Assembly: GCA_002751075.1 (NCBI GenBank)
Contig: NAOQ01000115.1
Location: forward strand, 141,993-152,926
Direction of reading: 5' to 3'
Length of the DNA stretch: 10,934 bases
Source of the DNA: Ichthyophonus hoferi
Taxonomy: Eukaryota > Opisthokonta > Ichthyosporea > Ichthyophonida > Ichthyophonidae
In this document: positions 8,101 to 10,934 of the stretch, piece by piece
Numbering within the stretch: position 1 is the first letter of the stretch
Layout: every line of letters begins with the position of its first letter
Program-made: the position numbers and the translations under genes
Notes under the pieces: generated by a model
What the model was told of the DNA's origin: nothing
The model's input: the letters and a program-made list of their open reading frames with translations, nothing else
Database searches by the model: none

Positions 8101-10729
8101 TGCCTTACCTTTAAGGGAATATATATGTGATTATACCTTGATAGACCCAATTTACTGCCTGAACGCAATACAATAATGTTCTAGTTCTATGCAAGAAATA
8201 GTGTTTAAGATTAATTTTAAGCCTATTTTAAAATATTTAGTCGTAACATAGCACCACCCTCCAGTAAGAGGTAGTCCAATAAGGCAACGCCTATATTACC
8301 GCATGAATTTTAAAATAGTTTAAAATGTTGAGTCATGACCTAACGCCACTCCCCATCCCTTACAGTAAGAAACAGTCCAATAAGCCAGTGCCCATGATAC
8401 CCCTTTTGGAAAGTAAACTCTCTGCTGATAGGAGGGATTTTGTACTACCCGGCGCACCCATTCCAAAGAAATTAGAGAAGAATAAAACTAATAATACAAG
8501 AAGGACCAATGGCAGTAAGCCGTTTAAAGTAGGTGATAATACCCGATTGGTGGATTGAGATATTAGGGTTGGTGTGTAAGGATGTATAGTAACTATAGTA
8601 ACTTTAATTTTAAAGTATTACTACACTACAACCTACCAATAGCACTCTTTATTGCCTATGATAAGTAATCAATAGAAAATCAGAAAACCTTCAATTCTTG
8701 GCGTAAGGCCAAATAAAGCTATTTAAAATTTTGCTACTAGCTAATAGTAAACCAGATTAGATAAGAACCTCTGACTACTATAATTTCTATATCATAGACT
8801 ACCATACCTCAATAGCATAGAAAGATTTTAAGCTTATGAAAATCATTATTTGGAGAAGGGGTTGCCAGTAATTATGATAAAATATAAGCACTATTTATCT
8901 TTTCAGTTAATAATGTATTATACTAATTAATTATATTTGTGGGAAGCGACTCAACCAACTGTGCCTTTTAAATTAGTTGCTAGCTATATGGTTGGATTGA
9001 TATAGACTGATATATCTAATATATATATATATATATATTAGCTACTCACCTATCGTCTTGGCTGTATTAAATCTAAAGCTCTTACCTGTTTCACATGCTT
9101 TACTCTCTTTTAAAAATATTTTTTAACAATTAAAATGCTATTAGTATGTTTAAAGTTTTTAAATATTTATTCTTATTGCTTTAACTCTCTGTGGCCCCTT
9201 AGAAAACCAATGAGGAAAGTAAGGAAAATAAAAGTAATGATTCTATTGGACAACAGGATGGTGCTCGAAATGTGGGTATATGTGCGCAGTATATATCTCT
9301 ATATACAATAATGGGTAATGATGATTTATGTCCAGTTGAAGTACGAGAGATGGATAAACAAGGTTATGGGTTGGTTTGTGAAAAATTGTTAGTGATAGGA
9401 GCAAAGTAAATTTATTAATCTATTAATAGCTTGTTTAAAATTTAAAAAAAATAAAATGATTATATGATTGCAAATTGATAGATGACAACCAATTGTCAGG
9501 CCTCAGTGACAGTAGATACACCAATAAACATAGACAATAATGACGATACCTTCCAACCTACTTTACCTGCACACAAGGTGAGCACTGGTTTGTACAGGTA
9601 CCTAGGGAATGATTTATATAGGGTTATATTATTATAGTAAGCCTATATTAGGTGCCTAGTAGGTTTTTATGTGCTATTAGATTGGAGTTTTTTATTAAAT
9701 AATTAATGATACTTTTATAAGTATACATAATTGATTATTGTTTACTTATAATAAGACGTTTATAAATAATACCTGATTGGTTAAGGGGGATAAAAAACTC
9801 AACAAGAAAAAAATACAGATTAAACTACGTGTTGTGTTTCCTTATTAAGATTAATACGCTGGCTTATTAAGATAACACACTACCTTATTAGGATTATATA
9901 TTACCTTATTAGGATACACTACCTTATTAGGATAACACACTACCTTATTAAAATAACATAATACCTTAATAGGATATCATACTACTGTATTTGGATAACG
10001 CACTACCCTATTGGGATAACCTACTACCTTATTTATACTAATGTATGCATACATGTAACCTAATATCACGCGGTTTTTTCTTTTTTTAGCCGGTGTTAAA
10101 CCAATCAGAACAACCGGCAAGGACTGGGACTACTAAGACAAACAAATTGGAGGTAAATAATTGTCATAGTGTATAGATTAGCCCAGTAGAGTATAATAGA
10201 GTATAGTATTTTATAATGTGGTAGAATATAGTATAGTATATTATACCATAGTATAAAATAAATTAGTTCAGTAGAGTATAATAGAGTATAATATAGTAGA
10301 ATACAATATAGGATAGTATATTATAGTATAGAATAGATTAGTTCAGTAGAATATAGTAGAGTATAATAGAGTCTAGTATAGTATAAAATAGTAGAATATA
10401 GTATAGTATAGTATAGTTTCTCATTGGTAGATTATGATGTAGCATAATATAAGATACTGTATTATAGTATGATATGCCGCAGTGCTGTAATATTTCTTTT
10501 TAAATGAATACAATATAAATGAAGGTATATGTATGAAAGGCTATTTACTGTATTTCTCTTTCTCTTTCCCTTTCCCTTTCCCTCTTCCTCAGACCCTTAA
10601 TCAAGTCCTCAAGAAATTTCACCAATCCACACCCACTGATGACGATTGTGAATTATTAGTGGTCGATAATAGGCCAATGAACAGGACTACAATTAGAAAT
10701 AGTCTAATGGCTGTTGTTATGGAACAGAG
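1499..10729 (+). CDS. split gene, N-terminal 13 exons; possible Claspin/Mrc1-like replication-checkpoint mediator (3' partial)
   Basis: This is a join of 1499-1549, 2301-2363, 4783-4863, 5257-5361, 5662-5775, 5924-6058, 6282-6366, 7009-7108, 8366-8528, 9203-9271, 9482-9577, 10090-10152 and 10593-10729. Every intron is GT...AG and every junction phase agrees, giving about 420 residues with no stop. Residues 18-183 are acidic and Ser-rich. Residues 184-244 are basic and Gln-rich, with QKLIRNSGMLP followed by PKQ. Residues 390-400 (TDDDCELLVVD) precede an amphipathic stretch. In Claspin/Mrc1 proteins, which link the replicative fork to the checkpoint kinase, a KE/QR-rich helix ending in a '(R/K)LxR-x(4)-LP...PK' pattern and a later 'DDDLEI' element occur in this order; the comparison is from memory. 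Such proteins usually exceed 900 residues, so most of the protein lies to the right. Only one TQ (residues 137-138) and no SQ is seen, which is sparse for this family. The gene model is much firmer than the family name. Confidence 0.55.
1550..2300 (+). other. intron 1, largely TTATG/TTATA arrays
   Basis: GTATGT...TAG, 751 nt. Its middle is a long pentanucleotide tract. The flanks are unremarkable AT-rich DNA. No further exon is evident. Confidence 0.65.
1811..2190. repeat. compound pentanucleotide array (TTATG / TTATA / TTATG / TTGCAT-like)
   Basis: A 5-nt period can be followed for over 300 nt. TTATG-rich units come first, then almost pure TTATA (about 1911-2014), then TTATG again (about 2033-2078), then mixed TATTGCAT and TATTGTAT units. 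Open frames across it (Tyr/Ile/Leu/Cys/Met strings in all three + frames) follow from the repeat lacking stop triplets on this strand and are not genes. Confidence 0.9.
2301..2363 (+). CDS. exon 2, residues 18-38
   Basis: It encodes EEVQVTTRQSNLKRMIISDS plus a final Glu, phase 0 at both ends, with acceptor TAATAG and donor GAG|GTAACC. A second acceptor 3 nt later (TAG-GAG) would drop one Glu. The RMIISDSE end joins DSDEE of exon 3 to make an acidic CK2-like cluster just after a basic patch. Confidence 0.7.
3001..3052. repeat. diverged direct repeat in intron 2, copy 1
   Basis: The core AGCTAGAACACTACTGCATT and what follows matches 3179-3215 at 32 of 37 positions. Looser similarity (CCATCAATGTTGCCTAG against CCATTCAATCTTGACTAA) extends it upstream. 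Spacing between copies is about 162 nt. Confidence 0.65.
3162..3215. repeat. diverged direct repeat in intron 2, copy 2
   Basis: This is the partner of 3001-3052. It lies inside a stop-free stretch from 3133 to about 3289. Both copies read ARTLL-(H/Y)-C-I in the same relative frame, with one silent change. This may be chance or a trace of an older coding repeat. Confidence 0.65.
3931..4160. repeat. degenerate 5-nt-period repeat (ATACA/ACTAT-like)
   Basis: Units such as ATGCAATG, CTACAATACA and ATACTATA recur with approximate 5- and 10-nt spacing. It looks like a decayed pentamer array related to those in introns 1 and 12. The open frame over it is a Tyr/Ile/Thr-rich artefact. Confidence 0.6.
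4783..4863 (+). CDS. exon 3, residues 39-65
   Basis: It starts DSDEEPSNMTNLSK and continues RSKVDDIIPSPDK, phase 0 at both ends. The acceptor follows a strong pyrimidine run (TCTATCTTTTTTTTCTATAG) and the donor is AAG|GTAATA. The acidic start completes the SDSE-DSDEE cluster. SKRSK is a small basic patch. The SPDK near the end could be a proline-directed phosphorylation site. Confidence 0.8.
4864..5256 (+). other. intron 3 with TATG array
   Basis: GTAATA...TAG, 393 nt. It contains a TATG microsatellite at 5074-5105 and nothing else recognisable. Confidence 0.75.
5074..5105. repeat. TATG tetranucleotide microsatellite
   Basis: About eight perfect TATG units lie in intron 3. The same motif forms the larger array in intron 7. 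Confidence 0.95.
5257..5361 (+). CDS. exon 4, residues 66-100
   Basis: It starts PIGESFELIDNDGEDEKATV and ends with an acidic ADDDDKESNTK. Phase 0 at both ends, acceptor GATTTAG, donor AAG|GTTAGT. The segment is strongly acidic, with codon use and composition clearly unlike the flanking AT-rich introns. Confidence 0.85.
5362..5661 (+). other. intron 4 with ATAAT array
   Basis: GTTAGT...TAG, 300 nt, with a pure ATAAT array at 5572-5600. A 67-residue open frame from 5379 overlaps it but has no coding character. Confidence 0.75.
5572..5600. repeat. ATAAT pentanucleotide microsatellite
   Basis: Perfect ATAAT units lie within intron 4. Confidence 0.95.
5662..5775 (+). CDS. exon 5, residues 101-138
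   Basis: It starts ATINNHGGEGPNDSSDVEI and ends FFSDDEGPTQ. Phase 0 at both ends, acceptor TTCTAG, donor CAG|GTAGGT. FFSDDEG is an acidic, aromatic-preceded cluster. T137-Q138 is the only S/TQ site for ATM/ATR-type kinases in the readable protein. Confidence 0.85.
5776..5923 (+). other. intron 5 with TA run
   Basis: GTAGGT...AAG, 148 nt, the shortest intron. It holds a TA dinucleotide run at about 5823-5844. Its 3' end could instead be the CAG at 5930-5932. Confidence 0.7.
5924..6058 (+). CDS. exon 6, residues 139-183
   Basis: It opens ELQRDDSDQSDEDNINHKRK, then runs through an acidic EEEDEDQD stretch to VIGEFGDK. Phase 0 at both ends, donor AAG|GTAAGA (strong). HKRKNDK is a possible nuclear-localisation patch between two acidic runs. 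Two acceptors 9 nt apart (AAG at 5923, CAG at 5932) are both in frame. The second would remove ELQ. A weaker donor AG|GTCAGT at 6070-6075 would add VRE and shift to phase 2. Confidence 0.85.
6179..6207. repeat. 10-bp inverted repeat near the exon 7 acceptors
   Basis: GTAGTATATC (6179-6188) and GATATACTAC (6198-6207) are exact reverse complements around a 9-nt loop, extendable by one wobble and two further pairs. A second copy of the right arm, ATATACTACG, lies at 6236-6245, so the left arm could pair with either. Confidence 0.6.
6282..6366 (+). CDS. exon 7, residues 184-211, Gln/Arg-rich helix
   Basis: It encodes MLHNPQPLGRETKKQRQQR followed by IVDQQKLIR, ending in phase 1 at A|GTAAGT (strong donor). 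The chosen acceptor is the AAG at 6279-6281, behind a pyrimidine-rich CCTTCCACCTATTACT. It keeps phase 0 with the strong exon 6 donor. Alternatives are the TAG at 6210-6212, which adds 23 residues including a low-complexity start, and the CAG at 6260-6262, which needs the phase-2 donor at 6070. This exon is the left half of the module that suggests Claspin/Mrc1: a charged helix ending in QQKLIR. Confidence 0.8.
6367..7008 (+). other. intron 7 with large GTAT array
   Basis: GTAAGT...TTTTTAG, 642 nt. About a third is the GTAT array at 6497-6680. The rest is AT-rich, with a short CATAT-rich run near the 3' end. Confidence 0.8.
6497..6680. repeat. GTAT tetranucleotide microsatellite, mostly pure
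   Basis: GTAT units dominate, interrupted by GTGT, GCAT and GTCT variants at both ends, with a pure core at about 6558-6640. It gives open frames on both strands (Cys/Met/Val/Tyr on +, Thr/Tyr/Ile/His on -) that are artefacts of a stop-free repeat. Confidence 0.95.
7009..7108 (+). CDS. exon 8, residues 213-244 plus split codons
   Basis: An Asn codon is split across the intron (A + AC). The exon then reads SGMLPVRQPKQVKSSVGS and LLDMMRKKALDQQA, ending in phase 2 at AA|GTATGT. The acceptor is ATTTTTAG. Together with exon 7 this makes QKLIRNSGMLP...PKQ followed by a hydrophobic SLLDMM, the right half of the Claspin/Mrc1-like module. Exons 7 and 8 use non-zero phases, unlike almost all the others. 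Confidence 0.85.
7109..8365 (+). other. intron 8 (1.26 kb) with a decayed copy of the exon 9 start
   Basis: GTATGT...TTACAG. Mostly AT-rich unique sequence. It contains a short ATTAAC repeat (about 7330-7352), a CATATA-rich stretch (7670-7706), a possible remnant at 7716-7744 and the clear degenerate copy at 8227-8300. A 77-residue open frame from 8325 starts within the intron and becomes coding only at 8366. Confidence 0.7.
8227..8300 (+). pseudogene. decayed tandem copy of the exon 9 acceptor and exon start
   Basis: 8263-8300 matches 8364-8401 at 29 of 38 positions without gaps. The upstream block 8227-8242 matches 8319-8334 at 14 of 16. The copy therefore includes the intron end, the AG acceptor and about 12 codons. 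Read in the exon 9 frame it gives KR-stop-SNKATPILP against KKQSNKPVPMIP, with 6 of 12 residues the same. The stop and lack of a downstream donor make it a dead pseudo-exon, but its AG (8263-8264) could still act as a decoy acceptor. Confidence 0.7.
8366..8528 (+). CDS. exon 9, residues 246-299
   Basis: A single T completes the Asn codon from exon 8. It then reads KKQSNKPVPMIPLLESKL, SADRRDFVLPGAPIPKK and a basic, Asn/Thr-rich end with RRTNGSKPFK. The acceptor is CCCTTACAG. The donor AAA|GTAGGT restores phase 0. It is the longest exon. Without splicing, the frame runs 10 more codons to a stop at 8556-8558. The proline/hydrophobic middle (FVLPGAPIP) separates two basic segments. Confidence 0.85.
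8529..9202 (+). other. intron 9
   Basis: GTAGGT...CCCCTTAG, 674 nt. AT-rich, with a TA run at about 9020-9040 and an AATAAA hexamer at 8712-8717. No exon is recognised. Confidence 0.75.
9203..9271 (+). CDS. exon 10, residues 300-322
   Basis: KTNEESKENKSNDSIGQQ then DGARN, hydrophilic and Asn/Lys/Glu-rich, phase 0 at both ends. The acceptor CTGTGGCCCCTTAG is good. The donor AAT|GTGGGT is weak but is the only nearby one that keeps phase with exon 11. The frame stays open for 45 further codons to a TAA at 9407-9409. Confidence 0.65.
9482..9577 (+). CDS. exon 11, residues 323-354
   Basis: Starts MTTNCQASVTVDTPINIDNN and ends DDTFQPTLPAHK, phase 0 at both ends, donor AAG|GTGAGC. Two acceptors 18 nt apart are both in frame: ATAG at 9478-9481 and TCAG at 9496-9499. 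The second would start the exon at ASVTV and is the better consensus, so the true start may be 9500. Confidence 0.7.
9578..10089 (+). other. intron 11 with 21-bp minisatellite
   Basis: GTGAGC...TTTTTTTAG, 512 nt. The minisatellite at 9841-10038 fills its 3' half, followed by a strong pyrimidine tract. Confidence 0.8.
9841..10038. repeat. 21-bp minisatellite, about 9.5 units
   Basis: The unit begins CTTATTAGGATAACACA and ends CTAC. Unit starts are 9841, 9863, 9884, 9905, 9923, 9944, 9965, 9986, 10007 and a partial 10028. Most are exactly 21 nt; one is 18 and the first is 22. The units differ at several positions, so the array is old rather than freshly expanded. Confidence 0.9.
10090..10152 (+). 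CDS. exon 12, residues 355-375
   Basis: PVLNQSEQPARTGTTKTNK then LE, phase 0 at both ends. The acceptor lies behind a TTTTTTCTTTTTTTAG tract and the donor is GAG|GTAAAT. It is a basic, Thr/Asn-rich linker with no recognised motif. Confidence 0.75.
10153..10592 (+). other. intron 12 with higher-order AT repeat and long pyrimidine tract
   Basis: GTAAAT...CTCAG, 440 nt. It holds the AGTATA/ATAGA-type higher-order repeat (10177-10418) and ends in an unbroken pyrimidine run (10553-10590) with TTTCCC units, an exceptionally strong acceptor signal. Confidence 0.8.
10177..10418. repeat. three-unit higher-order repeat (about 75-85 bp each)
   Basis: Units begin ATTAG-(CC/TT)-CAGTAGA at 10177, 10262 and 10337. 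Each continues with GTATAATAGAGTATA-like and TAGAATATAGTATAGTATA-like segments. The inner composition has a 5-nt period like the other arrays, so this is a pentamer array re-amplified in longer units. Confidence 0.7.
10593..10729 (+). CDS. exon 13, residues 376-420 plus 2 nt
   Basis: TLNQVLKKFHQSTPT, then DDDCELLVVDNRPMNRTT, then IRNSLMAVVMEQ, ending in phase 2 at AG|GTAAGA. The acceptor is CTCAG after a 38-nt pyrimidine run. The TDDDCELLVVD element (acidic, then hydrophobic) followed by a basic/hydrophobic helix resembles the 'DDDLEI' region downstream of the basic module in fungal Mrc1, from memory. The gene continues past the window. Confidence 0.85.
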
Positions 10730-10934
10730 GTAAGAGCCAGTAGAATGATTGCAATGGCAATAATGATTAGTGTAGGTGGAGTAGAGGTAAGAGTGAGGTA
10801 AATAAGAGTGAGGTAAATAAGCGTATGTAGGTGAGAGAGCTGGAGATAAAGATATAGATATAGATATAGATATAGATATAGATATAGATATAGATATAGA
10901 TATAGATATAGATATAGATATAGATATAGATATA
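10730..10934 (+). other. start of intron 13 (cut by window end)
   Basis: Begins GTAAGA. It contains a 15-nt duplicated unit around 10788-10820 with extra GAGGTAA donor-like sites, then the GATATA array. An in-frame TAA follows the donor directly, so unspliced transcripts would end here. Confidence 0.75.
10851..10934. repeat. perfect GATATA hexanucleotide array, 14 units, truncated by window edge
   Basis: Fourteen identical GATATA units with no interruption. The array probably continues beyond the window. Its purity suggests recent expansion and makes it a likely length-variable or assembly-sensitive site. Confidence 0.97.

Noticed and set aside
1-10934. tRNA, rRNA, CRISPR, LINE/SINE, DNA transposon or virus-like element
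   Set aside because: No cloverleaf boxes, regularly spaced unique-spacer repeats, terminal inverted repeats with a transposase, polymerase motifs or long terminal repeats were seen.

Overview
This is an AT-rich nuclear window from an intron-rich eukaryote. It holds one readable gene, on the + strand, and the gene runs off the right edge. No open reading frame of convincing length exists. The long ORFs in several places are low-complexity translations of microsatellites (Tyr/Ile/Leu or Cys/Met/Val/Tyr strings) and are not genes. Coding sequence becomes visible only as short, well-composed, hydrophilic exons bounded by GT...AG sites whose phases agree. I find 13 such exons (51 to 163 nt) between 1499 and 10729, giving about 420 residues of an N-terminal region.

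The protein is Ser/Asp/Glu/Asn/Lys-rich and looks disordered. Exons 2-6 are acidic with likely CK2-type sites. Exons 7-9 form a basic, Gln-rich module (PLGRETKKQRQQR, then QKLIRNSGMLP, then VRQPKQ and SLLDMM). Exon 13 has an acidic-to-hydrophobic element (TDDDCELLVVD) followed by an amphipathic segment. This order resembles the N-terminal half of the replication-checkpoint mediator Claspin/Mrc1. I offer that as the best family guess, made by memory and eye, with moderate confidence. The expected C-terminal part would lie beyond the window.

Layout: 1-1498 is upstream non-coding AT-rich DNA with a GC-rich perfect inverted repeat (679-693), a TATTA array, and an inverted repeat plus a possible TATA box close to the start codon. 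From 1499 to 10729 lies the split gene, with introns of about 150 nt to 2.4 kb. Introns 1, 3, 4, 5, 7, 11 and 12 each carry their own array (TTATG/TTATA, TATG, ATAAT, TA, GTAT, a 21-bp minisatellite, an 80-bp higher-order repeat). From 10730 to the end is the start of intron 13, ending in a perfect GATATA array cut by the window edge.

The organism cannot be fixed from this window. An opisthokont fits, perhaps an early-diverging fungus or an AT-rich invertebrate. No transposon, RNA gene, CRISPR or virus-like element was recognised. The most interesting structures are a decayed tandem copy of the exon 9 acceptor and exon start, several in-frame alternative acceptors, the dominance of phase-0 exons, and the minisatellite and inverted repeats inside introns.
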